NCBI GenBank assembly: GCA_023475225.1
Contig: JAMCVK010000002.1
Coordinates: forward strand, 21,517-85,516
Direction of reading: 5' to 3'
Source: Chloroflexota bacterium
GTDB taxonomy: Bacteria; Chloroflexota; UBA6077; FW602-bin22; JAMCVK01
Length of the DNA stretch: 64,000 bases
Shown: one piece after another, positions 1-9,428 of the stretch
Position numbering within the stretch: the stretch's first letter is position 1
How the letters are laid out: each line of letters opens with the position of its first letter
Translations under genes and position numbers: made by a program
The notes under the pieces: generated by a model
Told to the model about the DNA's origin: nothing
Databases searched by the model: none
The model's input: the letters and a program-made list of their open reading frames with translations, nothing else

Positions 1-678
1 GGCTAAGTAAACGGCGGCGTTTCCAATGTCCTCCACCTGTCCCACCCTGGGAATAGGCAATCGAGCAAGCAGCCGCCTCCGCGCCTCATCAGAGAAACTA
101 GCGGTAAGCGGAGTATCCACAAAGCCGGGACAGATACAATTGATGCGTATATTGTCCCGGCCGTAATCAATCGCCATTTGTCGTGTCAGGTTGACGACCC
201 CTGCCTTGGCAGCGCAGTAGGCCGCTTTTCTTGCTGCTGCCTGCAACCCGAGCGTGCCAGCGATATTGATAATTGAACCACCGCCACGCTCTATCATCAC
301 TGGGATAGTGTACTTGCAACCCAGAAAAACGCTTTTCAAATCAACGCTGATGACCAGATCCCACTCTTCTTCGCTGATCTCAGTCACGCTGCCCACGGGA
401 CTTATGCCCGCGTTGTTGACCAGAATATCGATGTGACCAAAGTGATCGCACGCAGCTTGCACCATTCTTTGAATGTCTGCCGCTGATGTTACATCAGTCT
501 GAACCGCAATTGCTTCCGAGCCTCGGGACTTGATCATCTGGACCGTTTCCTCAGCGCCAGACAGGTTCAGATCGGCAACAACGATTTTGGCACCCTCTTC
601 CGCAAACCGGAGAGCAATTCCTCGGCCATTGCCGGAAGCCGCACCCGTCACTATCGCCACTCTATCTCGCAGTCGCAT
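1..678 (-). CDS. SDR-family NAD(P)-dependent oxidoreductase (3' end cut by window edge)
   Basis: Reverse-strand translation gives a classical short-chain dehydrogenase. The N-terminal cofactor motif reads TGAASGNGRGIA (normally TGxxxGIG), then come the NNAG motif, a catalytic Ser-Tyr-Lys set (Tyr-Lys in YCAAKAG) and the ICPGFVDTP segment typical of the fold. The frame is open to base 1, so about 226 codons are visible of a usual 245-260. Start chosen at the ATG ending at 678, 9 bases after a GGAGGG ribosome site; an in-frame ATG at 687 lies too close to that site. It is the last visible gene of a minus-strand catabolic block. Substrate is not predictable from sequence; an alcohol/keto intermediate of the block is plausible. 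Confidence 0.9.
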   Translation of the reverse strand, partial: MRLRDRVAIVTGAASGNGRGIALRFAEEGAKIVVADLNLSGAEETVQMIKSRGSEAIAVQTDVTSAADIQRMVQAACDHFGHIDILVNNAGISPVGSVTEISEEEWDLVISVDLKSVFLGCKYTIPVMIERGGGSIINIAGTLGLQAAARKAAYCAAKAGVVNLTRQMAIDYGRDNIRINCICPGFVDTPLTASFSDEARRRLLARLPIPRVGQVEDIGNAAVYLA

Positions 679-807
679 ACCTGCCATCCCTCCTTGCAAA
701 TTTGTCTGCCTAGCAAGCAAAAGGGCTTTTGATTAGTTGAGAGCACTTTGAACCGTGGTCTCGCCGGAGACAAGAAGGCCCCTTCCATATTTTCTCCTTG
801 TCAGCTC

Positions 808-2574
808 TCACCACCCGATGGCAAAACATTCACGACGGGGGTCGACCCCGGCAGTTCGCACTCCACTTTGGGGATCGACGGTGATCAGGCAGACACCCCC
901 AGCTTCCCAGTCGGCGCGTTTCCAAAGCTCAACCTTATGGCCCCGCTCCACCAGGCCAGCGATTGTCTCTGCTGGGATGTCTGCCTCGAGCGCGATTACG
1001 CCAGGTCGCGCCCTGTGTGGCCAAAAGCTGTTCGGAGCACTCAGGGTAGCGAAACGGGGCATCTCCACTGCCAGCTGTGGGCTCATACCAAACTCAGCCA
1101 GGTTAAGGAAAACCTGACACATTGCTTGGCACTGAACATCGCCACCAGGGGTACCAAAAGGCATGTATAGTCGGCCTTCTCGGAAAACCATAGCTGGATT
1201 GGGGGTGAGGCGCGGTCGTTTGCCAGGCGCTAGCGCACTGGGGTGATTTGGATCAAGCCAAGACTGAGAACCCCGTGGAGACACCGCCAATCCAGTACCC
1301 GGCACTATGGGGATGTCTGCGCTAAGGTCACTAGGTGTAGCTGAGAAAGCGTTTCCAGCAGAGTCTACAACACAGACGTAACTGGTATCGTAGGGTGCTG
1401 TGGGGGCGCCCTCTCCATCCAGTTCAGACAGATGACTGAAAGCGCTGATCCTTCCACCATAAGAGCTGGACAAGCCGGATGCAGGCAATTGTGGGAAGAC
1501 TTGATCGGGCTTGATTCTCAGCCGTTGCCTAGCGCCGTACTCTTCAGACAGTAGCGTATCTAGAGGCACATCGACGAAACAAGGATCACCATAGTGCGCC
1601 TCGCGATCGGCGAGCGCTAGCTTGAGCGCTTCGACGATCCAGTGGATGTACTGGGCGCTGTTATGTTTCAGCCTAGAAAACTCCAGGCCCTCCAGTATTC
1701 TTAAGGCTTGTAACAGGACTGGTCCTTGGCACCAAGGCCCACAGGCGTAGACCTCGTAGCCCTTGTAAGGGACCTTGACGGGAGGCTCAATCCGCACCTG
1801 GAAGCCTGCCATATCATCCGGGGTGAGTAATCCACCCTGCTCTGCGAAGAACTCGGCGATACGCTTGGCGATAGGACCCCGGTAGAAAGCGTCGCGCGCA
1901 GCCTGCAACCCCGCCAGCCGGCCCCTAGACGACTTCGCACTCTCCGCATCGGCTATGATTTGCAGTGTGCGGGCCAAATCCGACTGGACGAAGACCTCAC
2001 CCTCAGACGGTTGGCGCCCCGCCGGCAGAAAGACCTCCGCCGAACTGGGCCAGCGTCGATAAGTTTCAACACTTTCGGCAACACGCTGTGCTAAGAGACG
2101 ATGAACCGGAAACCCTTCCGCTGCCAATCGGATAGCGTCTTCTGATACTTGAGCGAAGGTCATCGTACCGTATGTGGACAGTGCGCTAATCCAGGCATCC
2201 GGTGCAGCCGGGACAACAGTTCGCAGCACCCCCTCTGGGATAACGCCCCCGGCCTGCTCTTGAAAGTAAGCAATGGTGGCACGCTGCGGCCATACACCCA
2301 CGCCGTCGACGGTAACCACCTGGCGACTCTCGGCCAGATAGATCATTACTGGGGCGACCCCAGCGAAGCTAACCATATCAGGCTGAGTGACTGCCAGGCA
2401 GATCCCCGCCGCCACTCCTGCATCGATGGCATTGCCACCACGTTCCAGAATTCTCGCTCCCGCCAGGGACGCCAGAGCGTGGCCCGAGGCGACCATCACC
2501 TTCGTACCCCGAACCGTGGGGCAATAGGCGTGATGTGGGTAAGCGCTACTGTCGCTGTTCGTCGATGTTGACAT
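808..2574 (-). CDS. Gamma-glutamyltransferase-family Ntn hydrolase (paralogue 1)
   Basis: 588 aa, the usual length for the gamma-glutamyltransferase (GGT) family. Members are autoprocessed: a threonine becomes the new N-terminus of the small subunit and the nucleophile. Here the processing site is PYD-TSYVCVVD with Thr397 as the predicted nucleophile. The conserved C-terminal GTPGGD segment and a DPRRECFAIGW tail are present. No signal peptide is visible, unlike secreted GGTs, so it is probably cytoplasmic. Start at 2574 has GGAGG about 10 bases upstream. A second paralogue lies at 17976-19574. The family includes true GGTs, cephalosporin acylases and the oxamate amidohydrolase HpxW; specificity cannot be told from these residues. 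It lies 63 bp or more after aroM and downstream of the peptide-type ABC transporter, so it probably acts on an imported amide. Confidence 0.9.
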   Translation of the reverse strand: MSTSTNSDSSAYPHHAYCPTVRGTKVMVASGHALASLAGARILERGGNAIDAGVAAGICLAVTQPDMVSFAGVAPVMIYLAESRQVVTVDGVGVWPQRATIAYFQEQAGGVIPEGVLRTVVPAAPDAWISALSTYGTMTFAQVSEDAIRLAAEGFPVHRLLAQRVAESVETYRRWPSSAEVFLPAGRQPSEGEVFVQSDLARTLQIIADAESAKSSRGRLAGLQAARDAFYRGPIAKRIAEFFAEQGGLLTPDDMAGFQVRIEPPVKVPYKGYEVYACGPWCQGPVLLQALRILEGLEFSRLKHNSAQYIHWIVEALKLALADREAHYGDPCFVDVPLDTLLSEEYGARQRLRIKPDQVFPQLPASGLSSSYGGRISAFSHLSELDGEGAPTAPYDTSYVCVVDSAGNAFSATPSDLSADIPIVPGTGLAVSPRGSQSWLDPNHPSALAPGKRPRLTPNPAMVFREGRLYMPFGTPGGDVQCQAMCQVFLNLAEFGMSPQLAVEMPRFATLSAPNSFWPHRARPGVIALEADIPAETIAGLVERGHKVELWKRADWEAGGVCLITVDPQSGVRTAGVDPRRECFAIGW

Positions 2575-2637
2575 TGGCTTCGAGCCTCCATAATCATTTG
2601 GCCCAGCGGCATGTCCTGGCTAATAATTCGATACCGG

Positions 2638-3345
2638 CTAGCCCAGCAATTCGCCAGTGATGCGGGCCAGTACCGAGGTGGCTAGCAGAACCGGTCGTTG
2701 CGTTACCTCGACAACAATTCTTTTGTGGTTCAGGGTATAGCCCATGCAATCCATCACAACCAAATCCAGAGACTGCTTAGCCAATTCCCTGGCAGCCGCA
2801 GCCACGGCCTGCTCATCGGTGTAGGGGGAACAGGCGATGAAGGCCAAGCTGGCTTCCAAAGTTTCCCATTGAGATCTGGCATAGCCTATTTGCTCCGGAA
2901 GGGGAACCATGATCCCCAGATGTTTGGGAGATAGAGCTCTTACGATGCCAGGCAACAGGCGACTAGACTCAATGAGGATCACATCCGTGTGCAGCGCTGG
3001 AAATTCACGGGTGCACAGGAGGATCACCAGGTTCACGCCCTCACCTGACAGTCGGTCTAAGCAGTTCTGTACCAGCGGGAGGGTGCGCTCAGCAGCTACG
3101 TATACAGCTCGACCGTCTCGTAACCGGGTTAGCAGGACGTACTCACCTGAACGAGGTACAAGATCTGCAATTTTAGCTAGGTCCAGGTTGTCCAACGCGC
3201 CCAACTGGCGAATAGTCACATCCGGCGGCAAGAAAGGCATCATTTGAGGTAATACGTCGTTTCGAGGCGCCTGCCCAAATATTACCATGCCCAACGTCCG
3301 ATGGCCGTAGCTTCGCTGAACTCGTTTGATCGTGTTCTCATTCAT
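2638..3345 (-). CDS. AroM family protein
   Basis: About 235 aa matching the AroM family (Pfam AroM). The diagnostic N-terminal LGMVIFGQAPRNDV motif, a mid-protein LLCTREFP segment with a cysteine, and a C-terminal RPVLLATSVLARI segment are seen. The biochemical role of AroM is unknown. The fold and cysteine pattern recall Asp/Glu/hydantoin racemases, which fits a catabolic block rich in cyclic-amide hydrolases, but this is inference. The open frame extends upstream to 3453; the start at 3345 is preferred because GGAGGGG lies about 9 bases upstream and homology begins right after it. It sits between the ABC permeases and the GGT-like gene, all on the minus strand with short gaps, so it is probably co-transcribed. 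Confidence 0.82.
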   Translation of the reverse strand: MNENTIKRVQRSYGHRTLGMVIFGQAPRNDVLPQMMPFLPPDVTIRQLGALDNLDLAKIADLVPRSGEYVLLTRLRDGRAVYVAAERTLPLVQNCLDRLSGEGVNLVILLCTREFPALHTDVILIESSRLLPGIVRALSPKHLGIMVPLPEQIGYARSQWETLEASLAFIACSPYTDEQAVAAAARELAKQSLDLVVMDCMGYTLNHKRIVVEVTQRPVLLATSVLARITGELLG

Positions 3346-3501
3346 GATGACGTTCCCCTCCCCAACCTTGGTCAACACAACACCGCCCTGAGTCCTGAGC
3401 ATGTGGACTCTTTTGACTGTGGACATGGTCACAGAGCCGCACTGATCGATCATCTATTCACCTCGCATGGTGTCACTGCCTTGGATTGTGCAAAGGCCAA
3501 A

Positions 3502-4518
3502 CTATTCACGGCCATAGCGAATCCGGGGATCGAGATAGGCGTACAGGATGTCTACAGCCAGGTTGATGAACACGTAGGCACTAGCCAACACAAGCACGCT
3601 ACCTTGTACCTGAGGGTAGTCACGCAGGCGGATAGAATCGACCAATAACTTGCCCAGGCCGGGCCAAGCGAAAACGGTCTCGGTGATCACTGCCCCACCT
3701 AGATTGGCCCCGAACTGGAGCCCGATCAGAGTTATGACTGGCAGCATCGCGTTCGGCAGACAGTGGCGCATGACGACTATGCGCTCAATGAGGCCTTTAC
3801 TGCGCGCCGTGCGAACATAGTCCAGAGCCAGGACATTTAGCATACAGGCCCGGGTCATTCGCGTGATGATCCCCACCGACCACAGACCCAGCGCCATCGC
3901 TGGCATCACTAGGTGACGCAAGGTCGTCGTGAAGGCATTAGCATCAAGGTTCAAAACGCTATCAATCAGATAGAAGTTAGTCACCGTCCTGAGATCATAT
4001 AGCGTTCGGGCATCATAGCGCCCGCTGACAGGCAACCACTGCAACGTGACGCCGAATACTATGATCATGATTATGCCAAACCAGAAGAGTGGGATGGAGA
4101 TACCGAGTAGTGCAAACACTCGACCTGCATAATCAACGACGGAATTTGACCGAATGGCCGAAACAATGCCGAGCGGGATGCCAACAACCGTACTGATGAA
4201 TAGCGCTGCCACAGCGAGCTCAACAGTTGCTGGAAATCTGGCTGCGATCTGTTCAGTTACTGACACACCACCAGCAAATGAGCGACCGAGATCGCCTCGC
4301 AAGGCATAGCTAAGGAAAGTCAGAAACTGCAGATGCATGGGTCGGTCAAGACCCCACTCAATCCGAAGGCGCGCCATAGCTTCTTCTGAGGCCAACTGCT
4401 GAGTCTTAATATCCACCGGATCGCCGGGCGCCAGATGCATGGCCACGAAGACCAGCAGGCTGACGACGAAGAGCACGAGCGGTAGCCACAACAAGCGGCG
4501 CAGAATGTAGGTCGTCAT
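3502..4518 (-). CDS. ABC transporter permease, DppB/OppB type
   Basis: 338 aa integral membrane protein with the BPD_transp_1 architecture. The first helix is near residues 8-30, and the DppB-type N-terminal segment reads FVAMHLAPGDPVD. A large extracytoplasmic stretch follows before a cluster of five more helices. The cytoplasmic EAA-type loop near the C-terminus (ARSKGLIERIVVMRHCLPNA) contacts the ATPase. It pairs with the DppC-type permease whose stop is only 11 bases upstream. No ATP-binding subunits (DppD/DppF) are encoded here, so these must lie elsewhere or be shared. Substrates of the family are peptides, nickel, glutathione and various small amides. Confidence 0.93.
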   Translation of the reverse strand: MTTYILRRLLWLPLVLFVVSLLVFVAMHLAPGDPVDIKTQQLASEEAMARLRIEWGLDRPMHLQFLTFLSYALRGDLGRSFAGGVSVTEQIAARFPATVELAVAALFISTVVGIPLGIVSAIRSNSVVDYAGRVFALLGISIPLFWFGIIMIIVFGVTLQWLPVSGRYDARTLYDLRTVTNFYLIDSVLNLDANAFTTTLRHLVMPAMALGLWSVGIITRMTRACMLNVLALDYVRTARSKGLIERIVVMRHCLPNAMLPVITLIGLQFGANLGGAVITETVFAWPGLGKLLVDSIRLRDYPQVQGSVLVLASAYVFINLAVDILYAYLDPRIRYGRE

Positions 4519-4529
4519 GGCAGCCTTTC

Positions 4530-5450
4530 CTACAGCCGGCCTCTGAGGGCCGGGTCCAGCATCTTCTGTAGGCCATCACCCCACAAGTTCAGGCTTAGCA
4601 CCGCCAAGGCGATGGCCAGTCCTGGAAATAAAGGGATATGTTGATGCTGGAACATAAACTTTTGTCCTTCGTTAACCATCGCCCCCCAATCGGGCGTGGG
4701 CGGTTGAACCCCCATCCCCAGAAAGTTCAATGAAGCGGCCATAACAATGGCTGAACCCAAAGTAGCGGTCGCCTGGACCATCATCAGTGTGACAATATTG
4801 GGCAATATGTAGCGTGCCAAGATACGACGAGTGCCGGCACCGACACTTATGGCGGCCTCAATGTACTCGTTCGCCCGTATCGAGAGCGTCATCGAACGTG
4901 CTAGCCGAGCGAATATTGCCACCTGCGAGACTCCTACAGCGATGATGACGTTAGACAGACCTGGCCCTAGGAGAGCCATGACTACGATGGCCAGTAAGAT
5001 CGCCGGAAAGCTGAGTAGCACGTCCATTGAGCGCATTATGAGGCTGTCTGATATGCCGCCGAAGTAACCGGAAACGATGCCCAGGACAAGGCCGACCGCC
5101 AGAGCGATGAGCACAGACAAGCCACCTGAGAGCAGCGACAGTCTAGTACCGAAGATGATTCGGCTGAGCATGTCTCGGCCGAAGTCGTCAGTTCCTAACC
5201 AATGGTCCCAGTTTGGCGCCTGTAATCTATTGGGCAGATCAATTTGAAGTGGATCATACGGGCTGATCACTGGCGCAAAAATCGCCGTCAGAACCAGGGT
5301 GAACACGACCAATCCCGCGCAAGCTGACACACGATCGCCACCCAGGATCACCCACAGAGCGCGCCCAAACTGTTGCGGACGACTCTGCTCGAGGCGCGTT
5401 GTCCTAGCGTCCATCCGACCAGTCGCAAGACTTGATTCAGCCACTTGCAT
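4530..5450 (-). CDS. ABC transporter permease, DppC/OppC type
   Basis: 306 aa membrane protein with an OppC N-terminal domain: a helix near residues 45-65, then FAPVISPYDPLQIDLPNRLQ and the hallmark HWLGTDDFGRDMLSR. Five further helices follow. The EAA loop reads AAISVGAGTRRILARYILPN. It forms the inner-membrane channel with the DppB-type partner encoded immediately downstream. The upstream gene is the substrate-binding lipoprotein (stop 66 bases away). The order binding protein, DppC, DppB is unusual, since the classical order puts DppB first. Confidence 0.93.
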   Translation of the reverse strand: MQVAESSLATGRMDARTTRLEQSRPQQFGRALWVILGGDRVSACAGLVVFTLVLTAIFAPVISPYDPLQIDLPNRLQAPNWDHWLGTDDFGRDMLSRIIFGTRLSLLSGGLSVLIALAVGLVLGIVSGYFGGISDSLIMRSMDVLLSFPAILLAIVVMALLGPGLSNVIIAVGVSQVAIFARLARSMTLSIRANEYIEAAISVGAGTRRILARYILPNIVTLMMVQATATLGSAIVMAASLNFLGMGVQPPTPDWGAMVNEGQKFMFQHQHIPLFPGLAIALAVLSLNLWGDGLQKMLDPALRGRL

Positions 5451-5516
5451 TCCCTTACACCGCCTCTACCTTGCCTGGGGAGGATAGCACCGTATTGGCC
5501 ATACAAACCCCAGTGG

Positions 5517-7127
5517 CTATTTCTCCAACCATACCTTGTCCAGGTAAAGCCGTTTACCTGCAGCGCCGTAAGTACTGAAGTTTTGTACTCTCGCATTCGT
5601 CACAATCGGCACAGGGTAGTAAACAAGGAAGGCTGCTGGTGCGTCGAGCAAGAGTCGTTCTTGGACAGCCGTCCACAGCTTCAAAGCTTTGTCTGGATCC
5701 GCCTCGCGCACGGCGTTCCAAACCATCGGATCCAGAACGTCGGGACTACCATAGCCAAACCGTTGCTTGGCTCGAGCCGCCCCAGACGTAAAGTTTGGCA
5801 CGATGTAGCCATACGGGTCACGGTAGATACCAGCCCAGTCATTGATGAACATCTGGTGTTTGTTGGCACCAACCTTCCCCCAGAATGCCGAACTGTCAAG
5901 CGTCTCAATGTTGACTTTGACGCCAATGGCGGCCAGGTCGCTCTGAATCAGTTGAGCAAGCTTGGGCCAGTGGATCTCCGACTGGCTGGTCAACGTCAAC
6001 TCGAGGCCACCGGGATAGCCTGCTTCAGCCAACAGCTCCTTGGCTTTCTTAGGGTCGTAGGCATAGCTCTTTAGATTAGGATCGTAGCCAAATATGGCCG
6101 GTGGGATGAACCCCAACGCTGGCACTGCCTGGCCGGCGTAGATAACGTCAATAACATTCTTCCGGTTTACAGCATAACTTAGCGCCTGACGTAGCTTCTG
6201 GTTGCTCAGCACCGGGTCCTTGCAGTTGAACCCCAGATACGTCACGCTGAGCGATGCTCCGAACTGCAGTCGCAGCTTGGGGTTCTGCTGTACCTGCTTG
6301 TAGAAATCAGCCGGCAGGAAAATCGTTGCGTCCACTTCGCCGGCCGCCAAGGCTGCAACCCGTGACGCATCGTCTGCTATCGCCCGAATGATGACCCTGT
6401 CCAGGTAGGGCCGCCCGCCCCAGTAGTCGGGGTTGGCCTTCATCGCCAGCTCGTTCGGGCGGAATGCCTCGAAGACAAATGGCCCCGTACCGATAGGATG
6501 CCGCGGCGCCTCGTCTTTTCCATATTTCTCCAAGGTGACTGGATTTACGATCGAGGCAGCCATATGCGTCAACTGGCGCAACTGTCCACCGCTTGGTTCT
6601 TTGCGTACTAGCTGCACAGTGTAGTCGTCAAGAACCTTGATCTCCTTAATCGCCCATAGGAATTGATCAGACTGAAACAGCATCGGGGTGTTGTACCGAT
6701 GATCCTTCATGTACTGGCGCTCGAAGCTAATCTTTACCGCCTCAGCGGTGAACGGCGAGCCATCATGAAACTTGACGTTGCGGCGGAGATGAAAGGTATA
6801 AACGAGCCCATCTGGCGAGATTTCCCATGACTCTGCCAGTCCTGGTGTAATCTTGCCCTCCTCTCGACTCTGCACCAGGGTGTCGAATAAGAGATCGCTC
6901 GCCAGCATATTCCCCCACGCCTGCCAGGTGGCCGGCTCGAGTGAATCCGCTACAGCGTCAACGGCGAAGATTAGCGTCCCGCCTGGCCGTGGCACGCCTA
7001 CTGGTGGCCCTTTAGTGGGAGTTACGGTAGGGGCTTCTGCAGCCGGAAGGCACGAGGCTACCGTGGTCCCGATAGCCACTAACATCATCACGATCAGTAT
7101 GCCCAGTCGCTTAGCCCAGGCACTCAT
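5517..7127 (-). CDS. ABC transporter substrate-binding lipoprotein, family 5 (peptide/nickel type)
   Basis: About 536 aa. The N-terminus has positive residues, a hydrophobic helix and a lipobox (TVAS-C), then a Pro/Thr linker, so it is a lipoprotein tethered outside the membrane. The mature part has SBP_bac_5 hallmarks: GGTLIFAVDAVADSLEPA, a LAESWEISPDGLVYTFHLR block, GTGPFVFEAFRPNE and RQALSYAVNRKNV. It should deliver a peptide-like or small-amide ligand to the adjacent permeases. Start 7127 is chosen because AAGGAGGT lies just upstream and the signal peptide begins there. The frame continues to 7202 through a short duplicated leader containing two more ATGs. Confidence 0.92.
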   Translation of the reverse strand: MSAWAKRLGILIVMMLVAIGTTVASCLPAAEAPTVTPTKGPPVGVPRPGGTLIFAVDAVADSLEPATWQAWGNMLASDLLFDTLVQSREEGKITPGLAESWEISPDGLVYTFHLRRNVKFHDGSPFTAEAVKISFERQYMKDHRYNTPMLFQSDQFLWAIKEIKVLDDYTVQLVRKEPSGGQLRQLTHMAASIVNPVTLEKYGKDEAPRHPIGTGPFVFEAFRPNELAMKANPDYWGGRPYLDRVIIRAIADDASRVAALAAGEVDATIFLPADFYKQVQQNPKLRLQFGASLSVTYLGFNCKDPVLSNQKLRQALSYAVNRKNVIDVIYAGQAVPALGFIPPAIFGYDPNLKSYAYDPKKAKELLAEAGYPGGLELTLTSQSEIHWPKLAQLIQSDLAAIGVKVNIETLDSSAFWGKVGANKHQMFINDWAGIYRDPYGYIVPNFTSGAARAKQRFGYGSPDVLDPMVWNAVREADPDKALKLWTAVQERLLLDAPAAFLVYYPVPIVTNARVQNFSTYGAAGKRLYLDKVWLEK

Positions 7128-7311
7128 TTTGACCTCCTTCTGTACTCTTCTCCGTCTTGGAATCTTCTCCATCTCTTGACCTCCTTTTGGGGTCTTCTCC
7201 ATTCCGGCGGTGAGGGTTCACCAACATATTCCCTCAAAGCTTCAGCACTCTTTCTCACTTGGCAGGTTTCTTCTCAATGCTCCAAACCAAACCTCCTTAC
7301 CTAATACCAGC

Positions 7312-8613
7312 CTAAGATTCGCGGGAATATCCTGGCCACACCTCTGGCAGACGTTTCGTGATCGATCTCGGCTTACGCTCTTGTGCCACCACCCGGCCCG
7401 CTTTCATAACAAGAAGACGATCAGCTACGTGACGAACAGCGAGCGATGGGTCTTCAGCATCGATGACCAGTAAATCAGCCTGGCATCCCGGCTCCACACT
7501 ATAGCCAGGTGACAGCCGGATTGCGCGCGCTGGATTCTCAGTTCCCAGTTTGAGTACGTGGGTTCCCGCTATGACTGGTTCGCCGAGATTACGGGCGCAC
7601 GTCAGGACCATTGCTTCGAGCAACATATCAGCATTTCCATAGGGATTGAATGGATCCCGTACGTGCCCCGTGGTGTAGCTAACGTTTACGCCTCCCAGGA
7701 TCAAGGCCTCCAGGTCGGTCATCACACCTTTGATCTCACGCGCCGGTGGCACGGACCAAGCCTTAGCTGTATTCAGCTCCGCCCCCGGAGCCACAGTAAG
7801 AAAGATTCCAGCCTCTAGCAGTATATCAATGACCCGTTTCACCTGGTCTGCGGGCAGGATGCTTACCGCGCGCATATGGGCCACTGTGACACGATTCTGC
7901 CAGCCGATCTGGCGCGTTCTCTGGACAACGTAGGCCAGCTCCCACTTCTCGGGCGGACAGCCTGGCGGCACGCTAAGGTCAGTGTGCAGGTCAATGTCGC
8001 AATCGAATTGTTCCGCGAGGGCAAATACAGCGTCCAGATGTTCTTGAAAGCTGCCAGTGTCGAAAGAGGGGCCTCCACCAACGGCGTCGGCCCCAAGCCG
8101 CAGGCACTCTTTGGTAGCTTCCTCCAACTCCTTGCTGCGCACGATGCCTTCTTGTGGAAAGGCAACGAGCTGTAGATCCATCCAATCCGCCACCTCCTCT
8201 TGGAGCTCCAGGGCTGCCTCGAACCCACGGAGACCGACAAAGTTGTCCACGTCAATCTGCGCTCGCATTGTCGTGGTACCATAACAGCTCGCCTGTTCAA
8301 GTGCCCGCCGCATCCGTGCTTTGATATTCTCAGTCTTCTCATTACATTTGAACTCTCGTAACGTGGCGAAAAAGCCTGCCCTGGTGGATCTGTCAATATT
8401 GGGTTCATCAGCGAGAAAGGCCTTGTCCAGGTGAACATGAGAATCCACGAACGCCGGCAGGATCAGTCTGCTGTCAACATCATAGGTCTCCCGGGCGGTG
8501 CCTTCGATGTTCAGACCCACTGCGGCCACCAGCCCATCACGAAGAGCAACATCGTAGAGACCTTGGTGGTCTAACAGACGCCCATGCCTCAACAGGATAT
8601 CGTAGCCCGACAT
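7312..8613 (-). CDS. Amidohydrolase, cytosine-deaminase (CodA)-like
   Basis: About 433 aa of the metal-dependent amidohydrolase superfamily, closest by motif to cytosine deaminase/N-isopropylammelide hydrolase types. The first metal motif is FVDSHVHLDKAF, and later DLHTDL and TVAHMRAVS supply the other histidines. In the segment usually reading S/T-D-N-V-R-D-P-F this protein has T-G-H-V-R-D-P-F, so the conserved metal/proton-transfer aspartate is glycine. The codon is GGG and clearly read. The enzyme may therefore use a shifted mechanism or be inactive toward cytosine-like substrates. Start 8613 has GGAGG upstream; a Met one codon earlier is also possible. The preceding amidohydrolase gene ends only 17 bases away, suggesting one operon. 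Confidence 0.85.
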   Translation of the reverse strand: MSGYDILLRHGRLLDHQGLYDVALRDGLVAAVGLNIEGTARETYDVDSRLILPAFVDSHVHLDKAFLADEPNIDRSTRAGFFATLREFKCNEKTENIKARMRRALEQASCYGTTTMRAQIDVDNFVGLRGFEAALELQEEVADWMDLQLVAFPQEGIVRSKELEEATKECLRLGADAVGGGPSFDTGSFQEHLDAVFALAEQFDCDIDLHTDLSVPPGCPPEKWELAYVVQRTRQIGWQNRVTVAHMRAVSILPADQVKRVIDILLEAGIFLTVAPGAELNTAKAWSVPPAREIKGVMTDLEALILGGVNVSYTTGHVRDPFNPYGNADMLLEAMVLTCARNLGEPVIAGTHVLKLGTENPARAIRLSPGYSVEPGCQADLLVIDAEDPSLAVRHVADRLLVMKAGRVVAQERKPRSITKRLPEVWPGYSRES

Positions 8614-8630
8614 CATAAGCCTCCCCGGCA

Positions 8631-9368
8631 CTAAGAGATCTTTAATAAGCGCGCCAGATTCTCACCAGCAACAAACTTGAACTCAGCCTCATTCCTCGTT
8701 GCCCGCCGAATCATCTCCAGCTGCATATCGTAATCGTTGGCCGGCCAATCAGTTCCAAATACTACCTTTTCCGCTCCGGCCATCTGAAGGCCGATACGCA
8801 AACTTCGCAGTGGCACGACGGACGTCTCAAGGTAGACGTTGGGGTTACGCTGCGCGACCATTCCGGCTTCGGCGACCGACCAGAGGATGCCCATGTGGCC
8901 AAGGATGACTGATACATCGGGGAATGTCCGCGCCATCTCCTCATACGACAACGGATTTACCCAAAAGTCGTGCATGCAGTGCCCGTAGATGGCGATCCCA
9001 ACTTCAGAACAGGCCTCGAAGATGGGGTCCATTAGAGGATGGGAAGCGATGGGGTGCCCCATCATGGTTGGGTGGAGCTTTAAGCCCTTCATGCCATATT
9101 CACGAGCATAGTGCCTGATGATCTGGGTCGCCTTGGGGTCACGAGGATTGACTTCCATGAAGCCGATGAACCGGTTAGGGTACTTTTGGACACACTCAAC
9201 AATGTAGTCGTTGTCCGGGTCCTGCCCAAGGGGACACAAGACCTGCATATCAATCCTGTGCCGATCCATCTCCGCGATTACATCCTCAGGCGTCAGAGCC
9301 TTGTGCATGAAGACCTCAGGCGCCTGTGGACTGGCTTTCCAGACGTGGCAATAGCAATCGATGATCAT
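8631..9368 (-). CDS. Amidohydrolase-2-type TIM-barrel metal hydrolase
   Basis: About 245 aa, the size of the ACMSD/amidohydrolase-2 family (decarboxylases and lactone/amide hydrolases). Motifs seen are GLKLHP, AIYGHCMHDF, VILGHMG and VVFGTDWPANDYD, the last holding the conserved Asp. The N-terminal metal motif, usually D-x-H-x-H, reads D-C-Y-C-H, so the first His is Tyr. Start 9368 is preferred because AGGAGGTGG lies about 8 bases upstream; the open frame runs on to 9410. It lies between the FdrA group and the CodA-like gene and is likely co-transcribed. Whether it hydrolyses or decarboxylates is not visible. Confidence 0.85.
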   Translation of the reverse strand: MIIDCYCHVWKASPQAPEVFMHKALTPEDVIAEMDRHRIDMQVLCPLGQDPDNDYIVECVQKYPNRFIGFMEVNPRDPKATQIIRHYAREYGMKGLKLHPTMMGHPIASHPLMDPIFEACSEVGIAIYGHCMHDFWVNPLSYEEMARTFPDVSVILGHMGILWSVAEAGMVAQRNPNVYLETSVVPLRSLRIGLQMAGAEKVVFGTDWPANDYDMQLEMIRRATRNEAEFKFVAGENLARLLKIS

Positions 9369-9428
9369 TGGGTCCACCTCCTCTGTAATGTATGAAATGT
9401 ATTGGCGCACTCCAGTAATCCAGGGAAT

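Noticed and set aside
5445..6074. Plus-strand 209-codon frame opposite the binding-protein gene
   Set aside because: No domain similarity and antisense to a clear family-5 binding protein.
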